Positions 38,301 through 49,595 of a DNA stretch of 64,000 nt are shown here, piece by piece. How positions within the stretch are numbered: position 1 is the first letter of the stretch; every line of letters begins with the position of its first letter. Location: contig OX387605.1 of assembly GCA_947568835.1 (NCBI GenBank), positions 14,822,418-14,886,417 on the forward strand, given 5' to 3'. The position numbers were made by a program, and so were the translations under genes. The notes under the pieces were generated by a model that was not told the origin of the DNA, ran no database searches, and worked only from the letters and a program-made list of their open reading frames with translations. Origin of the DNA: Protonemura montana. Lineage: Eukaryota; Arthropoda; Insecta; Plecoptera; Nemouridae.

Positions 38301-41031
38301 ACCGCCCAGCAAAAATCTGTTGCTGTTAGCACTTTTAAATATTTTATCCGCTGACTGCTGGCAAACATTTTAAATATTAAATAATTTTGCAGAGGTCAAA
38401 CATGTTAATTATAGGGTAAATATATTTACAAATATTCTGCAATGGTGCTAAAAAATACTCAGTTTGAATTTCTTTTTGCGCGTGACGTGTACCTACGTCA
38501 TGATAAGGCATCAAAACCGAATTAGAGTCTATAAAATAATGAGCGCTCACTTGTTCTTAAAGATTATCATTGCAAGAGAAGATGATTTCAAGGATAAGAA
38601 GAGAAGAGAAGACGTTTTCGAGTGGCGTCCATTGCAGAACTGCGGCGATGGAATTAATTGGGGAAAATTGTCAGAGCCAGCACCTAGCTGGGTTGATTAA
38701 TGGCTGCTAGCTTCAGTAACTAAGAAAGGGTGGACCCCGGAAAGAATTTACTACTTTCTACGTCTTGCATCCGACCGTATAGGTTCTCCGCTCTGCCGCT
38801 AAGGAATCCATAAATTTCAAATATAATTCTTAATTTTACAGGCGAAAAAATCTCTCTCCATGCACGGTGAAAAGAGCGTGCCGTGCCAAGTTGGGTAACA
38901 AATTCGTATGTTTGTGTCCTCCCCGCATATCTGTGATGAATAGTTGGCCAATTATTAAGTCAAATGTCGCCAACTCACTAGATTCTTCACACGTTTAAAA
39001 TATCCTATAACTATCCCAATAATATTTGAATATTAGATTGTTATCGAAATAATTATAGTATTTCTAAACAGTTCGGGTCAACTTTAGCTTAAGATGTGCA
39101 TAGTGATAACTGGGATTAATTTTTGTATTAAAAAATGAACACTGGCGAGTGGAGACAATACATATCCATAAGGATTAAACAAGATTATATTAAATAATTT
39201 CACAGGTTTTTTTGTTACTGGGAACAATACTACCCTCTCAAAAATTGGTGCCCAAACGGGGACACGAACCCCGTTCACTATATATCGCGGGTGTTGGTCT
39301 AACTCATTGAGCTCAAATTGCAAGCGTTTGAAATTTCAATCTGTTTCACAAATTTCACACGTTTTTTTTTCTCACTTTTAAGTGAAAAAGAGCCCTTGCT
39401 CTCTTTCGTATATTCTCTTTTACCCTGTATATGTTTACAACAATTCTCTTTTATACCAACTACGCTCTCAGACAAATAAGATACGCCTGCTTATCCACGC
39501 AAAAAAACTAGTACAGTGGAATACAACACAACACAAAAAAAGTTTAAATCGATGCACAGCCTGACCTGAGCCCAAGTGGCATTCCTTCTGGCTCATCCAC
39601 ACAAAGTACACAACAAGGAGTTTCGAAGCTCCGGGTTGTTTCAATAAGGGCTGGCCGGAAATAAAATTGTGATCAATAAAACACGCTCAAGGCCCTCAAC
39701 AATTTCCCACACGTAGGCCTATAACATTTTCAAGTACGACTCGGCTATGAGGTAGGCCACGATTCTTTTAAATGCGTAATGAGGCGCACCACTTTAGAGC
39801 ACGACTTCCAGCTACTTTTGGCACTAAAATATTTTGTGAAGCATTTATTTTTAGAGTTTGCTTCTAGTATTAGTTCTCTAAGCAGCAAAAAAAAACTTTT
39901 GAAGGCATTTGTTTGGGAAATTTCTTGACGCTGACTCCACCAATTGTGCTCGCTCACAATCGCCAGCCATATTTTATGTAGCAGAGTCAGCTTCTACTTA
40001 TATTTTAATAAACTACTTGGGCATAAAATTAAAATTAAAAAGCAGAGTTTTAGCAGAATTCGCGCAAATTTTGCCCAGTAAGGATTAATTGTTACGTCTG
40101 TTGGCAGACCAATCTTTCACAATCGAGTCGTTAGCTTATATGGCAGGCGAGATTGAAAATGTCTCCGGAAGATGACTCTCGACCGTCAATCGAGATAATG
40201 AACGTGGGCCGTGCTCTGACGACGCCAAAATGGCCATTATTTGGATCTTGCCAACCATGCAGGGATTCGAGTCAACGATCGCTAGTTAAACGAATGATGA
40301 TTACGGCGACAATATCGAAAAACATTTTTCCTTTCTGCTATCTCTTTAATAGCACATTGTGATGGGATGTCGATCACGGATTGAAACAAGACCTGTTTGC
40401 AGTTCCCAGGAGCGCCAGAACGGGATCAACGTGAAAGAACGTCAATTTATATCCTCGTTTTTGTTGTGTTTTGGTGAGGAATAGTTTCGTGATATGAAAG
40501 ATGCGATTGTTTACGACACATCCTGGTTGCAGATGATAACAAAAGAACTGGCCGTTCGGATCCAGATCTATTACTTGGTGAAATACCAAATAAAGCTCCT
40601 GCGAAAATGTTCGTTTCCACGTCTACTTCGTCTCTCGGATTTTTTTTTCAATTCTTTCCGAAGAAATTCGTTTTACGTTGACATTAGTAGCAAATGTATT
40701 ACGTTGCGCAAATCCTCTGCGACATCTTTTGAGAGACCAAAACCAATTGAATAGAAGTGGGCAGAGTAATTACTAGTTTTCGATGCCCAAGAACGCATAC
40801 ATCCTATCTTTGAGTTGCTCACCACGCCACTGCCAAACTTCTTGACGACGCACGGTAGTACGGTGGTGCCCGCGGTCTGAGCCGTGACGACAGTTGAGTT
40901 CTCGGTGGTGAAGATGTTGCCGCCGGGCGGCAAGTGTAACAAGTTTCCAGACTCGCCGCTGCCGTGGTGTTTATGACCTTCGTAGCTTCGAGCCACTCGT
41001 TGCAGAGCCGTTTCTGGAGTTGGTCCACCCT
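29166..41031 (-). CDS. Dpr-family two-Ig cell-surface protein (dpr19-like), partial at 5' end
   Basis: Five exons on the - strand join 41031-40823, 31117-31016, 30588-30480, 30393-30109 and 29326-29166, all GT-AG with matching phases (0, 0, 1, 1). They give 287 residues ending in TGA. Dpr proteins are neuronal surface or secreted proteins with two Ig domains; the first binds DIP partners in synaptic and axonal recognition. Seen here: Ig1 with Cys in LPCVV, Trp in VSWIRR, the Dpr-type HLLTVG strand and Cys in DAGLYECQVST; Ig2 with LVC, FVFWYH, MINYD and SGNYSC, then PSNAKPAS. The GEKPAAMQH junction is typical of the family. From memory, SSDDRFL, the AEIS-APxLHI linker and GEKxAAMQH fit Dpr19 best, but paralogue assignment needs a tree. 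The signal-peptide exon is missing. Introns of nearly 10 kb separate the first visible exons. Confidence 0.93.
29327..30108 (-). other. dpr intron before the terminal exon
   Basis: A 782-bp phase-1 intron, GTAAGA donor to CTCCTAG acceptor. On the opposite strand a short frame ends in NPILYYA, which looks like a GPCR NPxxY motif but has no other support. Confidence 0.85.
30109..30393 (-). CDS. dpr exon encoding the Ig2 domain
   Basis: This exon completes a split Glu codon and adds 94 residues before a split Gly. It holds the whole second Ig fold: AEISGAPDLHI, first Cys in LRLVCTL, FVFWYHDDRMINYD, a Ser-rich strand and second Cys in DSGNYSCVPSNAKPAS, ending HVLN. The acceptor is CTTTTTCAG and the donor GTAAGA. 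It is GC-richer than the flanks, with clear coding character. Confidence 0.95.
30394..30479 (-). other. dpr intron between Ig1 and Ig2
   Basis: An 86-bp phase-1 intron, GTGAGG donor to a T-rich CAG acceptor. It is very short compared with the ~10-kb upstream intron. Confidence 0.92.
30480..30588 (-). CDS. dpr exon, second half of Ig1
   Basis: Thirty-six codons plus one base: NWGLQIKFVQPRDAG, then LYECQVSTHPPTSIF and VELKVI. This is the F-G strand region of Ig1 with its second Cys and the Dpr-typical S-T-H-P-P run. The acceptor is GATTTCCAG and the donor GTGAGG. Confidence 0.95.
30589..31015 (-). other. dpr intron inside Ig1
   Basis: A 427-bp phase-0 intron, GTAAAA donor to TTTCCAG acceptor. 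No other content was recognised. Confidence 0.9.
31016..31117 (-). CDS. dpr exon, central Ig1 strands
   Basis: A 34-codon phase-0 exon: VSWIRRKDYHLLTVG with the core Trp, then LATYSSDDRF and a short ending RHLQ. The acceptor is CATTTTTAG and the donor GTAAAA. It is too short to show as a stand-alone ORF; it was found by family homology on the reverse strand. Confidence 0.94.
33518..33739 (+). CDS. Unassigned open frame with C-ending codons, inside the dpr intron
   Basis: A 73-codon frame antisense to dpr. From about 33587 to 33680 almost every third codon position is C or G (GTC TAC GAA GAC AAG GGT GTC CTC...), unlike the AT-rich surroundings. AATAAA lies right at its end (33735-33740). The peptide has no motif I recognise and no clear acceptor. 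It could be a relic of a retrocopy or transposon gene. Another frame of the same strand is His-rich, so the composition may have some other cause. Confidence 0.18.
   Translation: MFEMYHPSEKKLSRWSPLCSTTEVYEDKGVLSFLIDNVMFINTCIIIHSFTDVIRPAPQIRCQNCALLSPTNQ
35250..35335. repeat. G/T-rich simple sequence
   Basis: Repeats of GGTGGTAGT followed by G-runs (GGAGGGGGGC, GGGGTGGGG) within the large dpr intron. The C/A-rich reverse strand yields Pro/His/Thr-rich artefact frames. The spaced G-runs could form a G-quadruplex on the + strand. Confidence 0.6.
39249..39325 (-). repeat. tRNA-derived fragment (SINE head or tRNA pseudogene)
   Basis: On the - strand it reads an A-box-like TGAGCTCAATGAGTTAGA. About 30 bases later comes a perfect T-arm, AACGGGG-TTCGTGT-CCCCGTT, followed by TTTGGGCACCA. 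Size and order fit a tRNA with an encoded CCA. However, the presumed 5' acceptor half (GCAATTT) does not pair with TTTGGGC and no clear anticodon stem forms. It is therefore degenerate or a SINE head, not a working tRNA. Confidence 0.5.
40823..41031 (-). CDS. dpr exon, start of Ig1 and N-terminal linker
   Basis: It completes a split codon and adds 69 residues: a Gly/His-rich linker, then NIFTTENSTVVTAQT, with an Asn-Ser-Thr sequon, and VLPCVVKKFGSGV, the first Ig1 cysteine strand. The acceptor CATGCTTCCAG is fair and the donor GTGAGC is good. The exon is phase 1 at its 5' side, so at least one upstream exon with the signal peptide must exist. Confidence 0.9.
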
Positions 41032-43555
41032 CTGGAAGCATGATGGCAAACAAATTAGCAAACATTTCCCGATTGATGATAGGATCGGGATTTTTTTTAG
41101 ATATAATGTGCAATAATGGAGATATATTGTTGTGCTGTAGAAGGTTTAGGACTTGGTGCGTTTGAGTTTAAATAAACTGCGGTGCCTGCGGTGCCTACAA
41201 GGCGAAATGGTATTTTGTGTTCAATTTTTCTTGTAATAAATATCAATGAAGTTAAGACTGTAACTTATGCTTTTATGCACCGTACCTTCGAGTTAACTTG
41301 CCCTTATAAATATGCTTTAAATTAGCAATTTTGGCATGATACCTACGTCAGACAACATCCCTTCTCTAAGTTTATCACTTTGTAAATTGGCGAAGTAACA
41401 CAATTACACCATATAAACCTATCTCACCCACCTCCACCCCTTCACACACTTCATGGTATTGTTAAATTGTCCCAAATAACTTTATAAGAAAGTGTTGTTG
41501 TGTTCTTGTATGAATAACGAAAGTTTCACAAGCGTTTGAGAATTTCGTAAAGAATCGATGGATGTTCCTTTTTTGTTTCGCATTAGGAGTTATCCTTATA
41601 TAGGTTTCAGTTAGAAAAGCTGTTGGAAAACTGAAAAGTGTACGAATGATAAATGACGCGTCAAATTTGCTGCAAAAAATATTAAACTGTTAAACGACCG
41701 TTCAGCCACGCACTCCGTACGGTTTTGATTCGCACGATTTCGTGTTTTATTTTCCATTTCGAACGCACGGAAATTGCGGTGTATCATCCTGTCGCATCAT
41801 TTTTTTTTTCGGCGCACAATCTGGGTTTTATTACTTTTATGACCTATCTTTTTCTTTCATTTCAGTGTCATATCGTGCCGAAGCAAATGTGCCCGTACTG
41901 ACTGACAATCCCCGGTTCCATGTTTGCTTTTCCTGTGCCCACTTTCGCTGCCCCTTAAAACGCATCGTGCGCTACGAGAATCGTTCCCGGATTGTTATTA
42001 TTATAGAACCATCAACCAGTCAGCCACGTCCACGAGCGCTCGCTGTTGGTCACGTGATCCATGCTCAGACTCGTTCATTTACGGTGCCGACCACACTGTT
42101 CGCTTAGACATGCCACCTTGCATGGGGAGAAGGGCGCAATGGATAACCAGACAGACTCGTGGTAATAATTCGTCAATTAACGATCAATTATGTGCATAGT
42201 TTAATCTTCACTCTGGCAGGCATACAGCTGTCATACATTCATGGTATTCACGCTGGAGGCTTCGCGCATGAGAATGAGCTGTGTGCAACCAACACGCCGC
42301 GCTATTTATGAAGCATATATACTCGATGTGGCATATTGGGATGCTTTACTGGAATTCATTTTGGTTTATACTTCGCTCGCAAGAATGCGTTTCTTGCACA
42401 TGAAAATAAAATTGTTTTATTTTTTTTATTGTTGACGTTTTCATGTGGGTGATCTTGATTTGCATCTATGACTGAAATAATGATCCAAATGAATGGCCGA
42501 AAGGATTCTTTTGTTAAGATTAATGCCGTAAATAAGAGAAGTTTCGTTCCAGTAGCTCGTATACAGAGAGCAAGCAAGTTGATGTCTTGTTTTCTGGAGA
42601 TCTTTGATCTATGTACTTTAGCCTGAAGGAAGGAAGATTTATCGTTCTGCGTTTCTGCGGAACAACGTTTCTTTCGTACTTGATTCGACAATGGTCTTGA
42701 TTCCAATTCTAATGTGCTTCACATTGCGAAGAAGCAAACCTACGGTAAAAACAGTTATCATGTTATCAGAAATGTATTAATAACGAGGAGTTTAATTTTC
42801 ATAACACGAAGTAGGCAAGAAATCGACCGTTGATACTGTTGTTTATTTACCTAATTAAAACTGTTTTCAATTAAATATTAAAATGAAGCTCGTTTCTCTT
42901 TGGTGAAAGGGGCTTAAATGAAAAAGCAAGCTCAATGCTCAAAAAATCTCTATTATATGTTCTGCCCAATTATGCCATAGGCTCTGCAAAAATATTTCAG
43001 CTATCAAAAGACTGTTCAATTTAATTAGCGTATTACCCCAAACCTTGCAAACAGCCAACTTTTGTATGTATTTTCACCTGGGGTTACCTCTGCGGTATAG
43101 AATTTCGGTAGACTTACAATACGTTCAGTTACCGAATACATCACATACTTTTAGCGCGTGCATTGATACGATTAAATATTTATTGCTGGTTAGAAACACC
43201 AGCGTTAGGGAAACAGGTTTTGTGCTATAAATACGGTCATTAAATCATTTTTTACCAGTGATTTAGTAGAATTGAAAGCAATTCGTCGAGCATATGGTGT
43301 CAGTTTGTCAAACGAGTGAGCTATCCACTGTCGAACCAAAGTCCTTCAACCGAGAAACTAAATGCACTGGAATAAACTAAACCGACCAAAAGGAGAACAC
43401 TCATATATTTCACATACAAATTTTAACGAGGAAAAAATATTTTGTAAAAAAATGCGGTTTATTTATTTGAACGAAAGATAAAACATCATCGATAGCATTG
43501 CTTTCAGGTGTACCCCATATGCATGTATTTTTTTTTCTTTTTATTGACTGAGTTC

Positions 43556-43724
43556 TGGTCCAATTAAATACATTTTGTGAACCGTGCCCCAGAACGCAGC
43601 CCGCAGAGCAATCATGGCACCTCCACGAACGGGCACCTCCAACTTCAAACCCACGGGGCGACCGCTCTCTTGTGGTATTACCCACATTTTCTGAGCTGTC
43701 TCTGTTAAAAAATCTGATGTTACC
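43556..43724 (-). CDS. Weak candidate terminal exon, unassigned
   Basis: After a possible acceptor (TTTTTTAACAG) the - strand reads about 55 codons, beginning around Thr-Ala-Gln-Lys-Met-Trp. A Gly/Val/Ala-rich stretch follows (SGRPVGLKLEVPVRGGAMIA), and TAA overlaps an AATAAA. An A-rich tract comes next. The frame looks protein-like but I do not recognise it. It may be a retrocopy end. Confidence 0.15.
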
Positions 43725-45444
43725 GGCCGGTTTCGTTTTTCTATATCAAATGGTGAACGAAGCTGCAAACGAAATAAATGTAAGCAGACCCGTATACATC
43801 ATTCACACTGATTTGTTCACCCCTTTGAGAATCATACCAATAAAAATGAACCCTCGAAAAGTAAATTGTCGCACAAAGTGAATGACATACACTTTTTTTC
43901 TCGATATCAATTTTAGCTTTTAGATTATCTTGTTGGAACTAGCACCGAGAGCGTGGTTATTTCCGATAGGTTCCGATAAATTTGTGTCGCGATTAAAGGT
44001 CGTGGCATTATGAGGTACGGCTTGCTGCGGCGCTTGTGGTAGGTTCATCGACGGTACAGACACTGATTGATCGAACATTGTATCATATTATTATTGTGTG
44101 CTTCAATCTTTTATCATCGACAACGCGATCGTTCATATTATAGGAGTATATGTGAACATGGTTGGCCCACTTGATGGATAGGCGCCTTTAAGCTCGCCGT
44201 GGTACTCTTCCAAAAGAATATCGAAAAACTTTAATGTAATTTATGCAGCATTGAGCTTTGCGTTTTATCAAAGCTTAGAGGTGTTTAACGGGCTATCGCG
44301 CAGACGAGAACTCGACCCAAATTCGATATTCTAATCGACGTGACGCAACAGAATAATCTTTCTCGATATTTCCGCATCGACTTTAGCTTCGAATGCGATA
44401 CTTGCTTTTGCTAGCAAGAACGTTTCGAAGCTGATTTATGTTGGATATTAATCGTAAACCATGTAAATAAGCCGGCGCTGAAATATTGAATAGGAATTTT
44501 GGGATGCGATACTTGTATGCACGGTTTCAATAACGTATTTTGTACCAAAAAGGCAACTTAAATTAACATCTCAGTGAATGAGTTGGATCTAGTCATGTTG
44601 GCATTTGATTTGGTGACTTGGAATTGATTTTCATTTGCGAGCTTAACCTGCTAGAAATTTGACTTTCATACTATGCCACGTGCGTATAAGTTGAATCAAG
44701 TCTCTCATACCGGTTTCAGCTAGATTACACGATAATTAGCCAGTGTATAACACCTGATTCTAAACATGAATATCCTGTACCGACCAGAGCTACATTAGCC
44801 AAACTAGACAGCAAACTTAATGCATTGATCATTTATTTGCGACCCCAATGCGACTAAGCTTTTATGTCCGTAAGCCGTATTGGGTATCGATTTGCACTAC
44901 GCTTCGTACCAAGATTCTGCTACCTTGCAGACATGTCAGAAGAGTGATTTATAGCTGGGATTAATCTCTCCCTATGTACACACCACCTATATATAGCTAT
45001 ATATTCAGTAGCACTGGCAGCACATCTTTAAAAGATAGTCGTAATTCTGTCATTTTTCGTCTGTTTGTTAAATTTTTGATACCACACACTGAAAAATGAA
45101 GACGGTTTACTGAAACGTGAAGATTAATGTTGAAGGAGAAATTTTCAATTGATTTTAAACCCAATGACAACAATTTTTAGTGTCAAATTTAGGAAAAGGG
45201 AATAAGTCACACGGCTTAGTTTAACTTATAAACCCGTTATTTTTTATACCAAAAGGTGTATAGAAAGGCACATTAGGAGCCACATTAATTCGTTTAGTTT
45301 CTTTAGCGTCACATTGAATTTAATTTCTAAAGTGGAATCTCTTCCACACCTATTCTCCCATTTATTATCACATTCTTACCATGCCACACTGCATAAGCTG
45401 TTTTGAATTCAGAACCGCGCTTCATCAAAATATTGTACAGAGAA

Positions 45445-45463
45445 GGGGGGGGGGGGGGGGGGG
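45445..45463. repeat. Poly-G tract (19 G)
   Basis: An uninterrupted run of 19 G on the + strand. Such runs are prone to sequencing and assembly length error. Confidence 0.9.
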
Positions 45464-45950
45464 CTTATTGAACAGCGTGCCCGTGCGAATCGTCGCTCCG
45501 TGCCAAAATTAATCTTGTTAATGACATGCCGATTGATGCGTGAACGTGTTCCGTGCGAATATAATCCTGACTTACGAATCAATTATACAAAACCATGCTT
45601 GCACGGTGTCCATTCACCATCACGTCACACAACGCAGGTATTTCGTCAGCGGATTAATTTCGAAGCTGGCGGAAATGTTGTAAAACGTTTTTCTCCGAAG
45701 CGCTTTCGACAAAATACATAGGAAAGCGAATCGACAATATTGGTGAACGTAGCTGGAGGGGCACGAAACGCGTTACATTTAGTAAAATGTCTAACAAAAC
45801 GCTGTTAAACTAATTGTTTGTAATAAATACCAAAAATGCGCCCACAATTTGGTTTTACAAATCAGCGTTTTTGTTCTTTATTTACTAAAATTCTCACTTA
45901 TATTCATATTGTAGCCATGGAACTTTTCATCGTAACAGCCCTGAAGTGTA

Positions 45951-45968
45951 GTGTGTGTGTGTGTGTGT
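45951..45968. repeat. (GT)n microsatellite
   Basis: About nine GT units followed by a T-run. Confidence 0.85.
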
Positions 45969-48311
45969 TTTTTTCTACAATTTTGTTGTGGCTAGGACTG
46001 CATTGTATGTTCAACTCCATCCCAAATATGCGTCGCGTATTCTGTTTCACTTGAAGCTAGTGAAATAATTCACTCTCGGTGCTAGTCAGCTTTACCCATA
46101 ACTTCGCTCTCCCGGCGGCAATCTCCACTTGTCGTCGCATATTGACGCAAGCTCACCTAGCGTAGGATCCGTCCGATTCTCGGTATTATCCTAGGATTTA
46201 GCTCGACGATAAATTTTGTTATCTTTTCGTGTCGATCGAAAACTCTTCTCCTTCTCCGGTCGCGACTTAGAAATCGAAAAATATTTTCAGGCTTCTTTTT
46301 CATTTTTTTTTTCTGTTTGTACAGAAACTTTTATAAAGCTGAGTTCTTTCCGCTTTTCTTATCTTTTCTTTGCCGCGAGTGAGAAAATGTACGAACTGTT
46401 GGCTTTTCTTAAACTTCATACCAAAAAACAATGCAACAAGAAAACGTAAACATGCCGTGATTGATATTAATCTCTTAAAATGCATCTTAAATTAACAGTG
46501 AACGTGAAAAGGTTAGCATTCACTGATTTTTATAAATCAACGAAACCAACTTAAGTTATTTTTTGTTACTTTCTGTGTAAGTTTATTTTCCTTTTCAACT
46601 CACTTATAATTTCAACTAACAAGTCATAGTTAAGATGTATTCTTGCTCTTTGATATTTTTGCTTTATTATTCGTAGTTCCCATTCACTGGGACTTGGAAG
46701 ACAGCATAAAGCATGGATAGCAACTTAATCTACCGTCTACTTCTTTCTTTCCATTACGAATTCTGTTTGCAACTCGTCTGTCATTTCTGTAACAAGCAGT
46801 ACAGCCACACGAAAAAAAAACGAAACCTAAACCCACAAAGGACGTTATAAAACTAGAAAATAATTTTTAACTAATTTAGAAACTTTTTTGCATCGCTTTT
46901 GAGAGTGCTGTGGTCCTACTACGATCATTTCGTACGCGCACGGTGGAATAAAAACCATGACGACTTTTCCTGCTCTCAGATTCGCACATTTGAATATTAG
47001 ACGATTCTTCTAAAAATAAGTACGGAACTCAATTCCCATATCTGAATTTTTTTCAGTCGGAGCTGGCGCCCTGCTCGGCTGGGCTTTATAAATTGACTCG
47101 AGGAATCTCAGGCTTGCTTTTTCTCGCAGAAATTAGTTTTTCTTTCCTGTTTCGGCGACGGAAATTTTTTCTTTTCAGTCCTCGCGTTCGCCTTTAGTTA
47201 TACCACTCTGCGTTGGCTTCAAACTAAGTATTCTGAATCTTTCCTAAAACTTCAACTTTTGCGCTGTAGACATCCACAGTTGGAAATCGATACGAATAAT
47301 TACTAATTACATTGAAGTTTCAGTTACGGATAGCTGTGAAATGCACCTCGAATCATCAAATAAAAATTGCAAATAAAATCCTAGCTATATGCACGTCAGG
47401 AAATAATATATTTATTTGAAAACTAAAACAAAGTCAATGGTTTTTCAGATGGATATATTCGATGAAATATTCATTCATTATGTATGTTTCCATTACCTTT
47501 ACCCTGCATTTTTCAAACGTATTATAACAGGACATGCACTTCTAGTTAGATCGCATGAACCAATGTCACTGTGTATACATATTAATGCCCTTCATTGCTA
47601 CACGTATATATGCCACATATGGACGTATTATTTTATTGATTCATTGTAATACGTATCTATTGTTAAATATATCGGATGTTACCTTTGATGCAACTAGACG
47701 TGGTTTCTCTAGCGAGTCTGAGCAAAATGCAGCATTATGTCACCTTGTTAAGCGCTATGAATATTCGTTAGCATAACTTTCAAAACACCGGAAGCAAACG
47801 CTGAGCGGTGGCGTGAAATTGTAAAGTGTGATTTTAGACTAAAAAAATTGGGTGGGAAGTTTTTATTCAAGTTATGTGGTTTTTTTTTTACATCTGCCTT
47901 CTCAATTACGTGTCATCGCCCTTTGATGAGATTGTTTATTAAGTTAACGTGGCCAAGCAGACAAAAAAACTAGGTAGAATCTGGAAGGAAACTTCTAAAC
48001 AAGACGCGCTATAAAGAGATGGGCATTCTGCTTCGTATCTCTCGAGATTAGAGAAGCCAGAGAGCGGTGCAGGAAATAACTTTGAAATCCATCTAAATTT
48101 GAAACCGATGAAAAATCTTAAGCAAGAGGCGAAAACATTTTGAACTTGTGGCCTGGTAAACAATAATGTCCCCTCCATAGAAACTTTACTCGCATGTGCT
48201 TAGTTTCTTAGGCATTTTCTTCGAAAGTGAAAGTTAGTGACGATCTGCTAGTCGGGTGAAATAATATCTCAATTTGATCGATTGACTCCCAGTAAGCTGT
48301 GGAAGGGAAGA

Positions 48312-48325
48312 GGGGGGGGGGGGGG
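48312..48325. repeat. Poly-G tract (14 G)
   Basis: A run of 14 G, followed at 48366-48405 by GTCGACG/CGACGCC words that form a near-palindrome (CGACGCC-ATC-GGCGTCG). Confidence 0.85.
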
Positions 48326-49393
48326 CGTCGATTGACTCGCTTGAAGAGTTGTTTATCATCTTCTTGAGTCGACGACGCCATCGGCGTCGACGTCAGCGTC
48401 GGGCGGCGCCGTAGCACGGCACCTACCACTTTGGTGTCTGGTACGGGACATAGCACACATTCATAAGGCCATTAAACATAATTCGGGATTGGAAATCTCC
48501 ACACGATAGCTCGTAAAACGGTGCAATTAACGGACGGATATATCCCAACCCGCCGCGTGAACTGAGAAGTAATACCAAGTGAGAGTATTAAACTAAATCA
48601 GTCGACGCATTAACAAATCGATAAATATTTCACACAAAATGTGAAGGTATTTCTCTGGCAAAGTGAAAGGATCCGAATAAGTATCAAGCCAGTAGAGTCG
48701 ATCGTTCAGATGCACGGAGGAAATATTTTATAAATTCCAATTTTCTACAAATAAGGGATTTAGAAAGGATTTTACAAGGGATTTCATTTTTACATCAAAG
48801 AAAACTGGCCCTTTTTTCAGGAAAAACCTATAGCATTGGTTGATATTTCAAGCCTTGGCTTCCTTAAAAGAGAAGCATCGTAATCCTGAAATCCGCTCCA
48901 TGCCGTGAAGCAGGCTTTATAATTATAGGCTTCAGTGCAGTTATTGCAGGAATCATTAATAAATGTGTGTACAGCTCGAATACAAACCCTATAACTGTCA
49001 CACTATGTAGATCCTATTTTAAAACTGCGTCCGTCCAACCAAATGTCCAGTCCCTGTTCAATTAATCTGGATTAACTTTTGCCCATCAGTAGGTATACTA
49101 CACTGCTAAAACTTTGTGTAATTGTTTTAGCTGTGTGGCTTACACGTATAAACTGCCGGTTGGTAAATAGTAATGATGACATGTTAAATTGGCTTAAGAG
49201 TTAAGCCTGACTCCCTTCCTTATACTAAAACTAAAATACATAAAACAAATTCTTAACGAATGCGTCGGATTGCGTATAGCCTTTGCGTCAGGGAAGATAA
49301 ACACACACCTGGGATGAGAGTGAGGATAAGATAATCAATGTTTAGACAGCCGGAAAGGAAGCACACGTCTATAAATTTAGGAGGGGTTCTTCT

Positions 49394-49595
49394 CTAGGCC
49401 TGAAAACAACTGCACGCTCGGTGCTGAATGTGGCAATTAAGAAAGTAAACCCGCACGTGGAACTTTATAGATGGCGCAGTCGGCTGACCTTCGTTCTTCT
49501 CAATGGGGCATGACTTAAAAGTGCATGAGACGCAATACGAATGACAGTTGGTGCAATTCGCTCCCCTACCATCCATAAGTTGCTGGTTTAAGCAC
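49394..49595 (-). CDS. Candidate cysteine-rich terminal exon, unassigned
   Basis: On the - strand a textbook acceptor, TTTTCCTGTTTTCTTGTAG, precedes a frame of 66 codons and TAG. The peptide has nine cysteines (positions 1, 14, 17, 21, 24, 29, 54, 61, 63 after the junction), with a dense core CTNCHSYCVSCTFKSC. The other two frames of this strand close within a few codons. I know no family with this spacing. No upstream exon was found, and a chance frame cannot be excluded. It lies on the same strand as dpr but has no Dpr-like sequence. Confidence 0.2.

Larger units (their letters stand above)
31118..40822 (-). other. Large dpr intron
   Basis: A 9.7-kb phase-0 intron, GTGAGC donor at 40822 to CATTTTTAG acceptor. 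It contains a G/T-rich tract (35250-35335), a GC3-rich open frame on the + strand (33518-33739), an AT-rich region around 36060-36320 and a tRNA-like fragment at 39249-39325. No nested gene is firmly supported. Confidence 0.85.
41032..49393. other. Probable 5' intron or flank of dpr
   Basis: No exon firmly supported. It holds a weak candidate exon at 43556-43724 (-), a palindromic TATATAGCTATATA near 44989, a G19 tract at 45445, a (GT)n run at 45951-45968 and a G14 tract at 48312. The missing signal-peptide exon of dpr was not recognised here. Confidence 0.4.
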
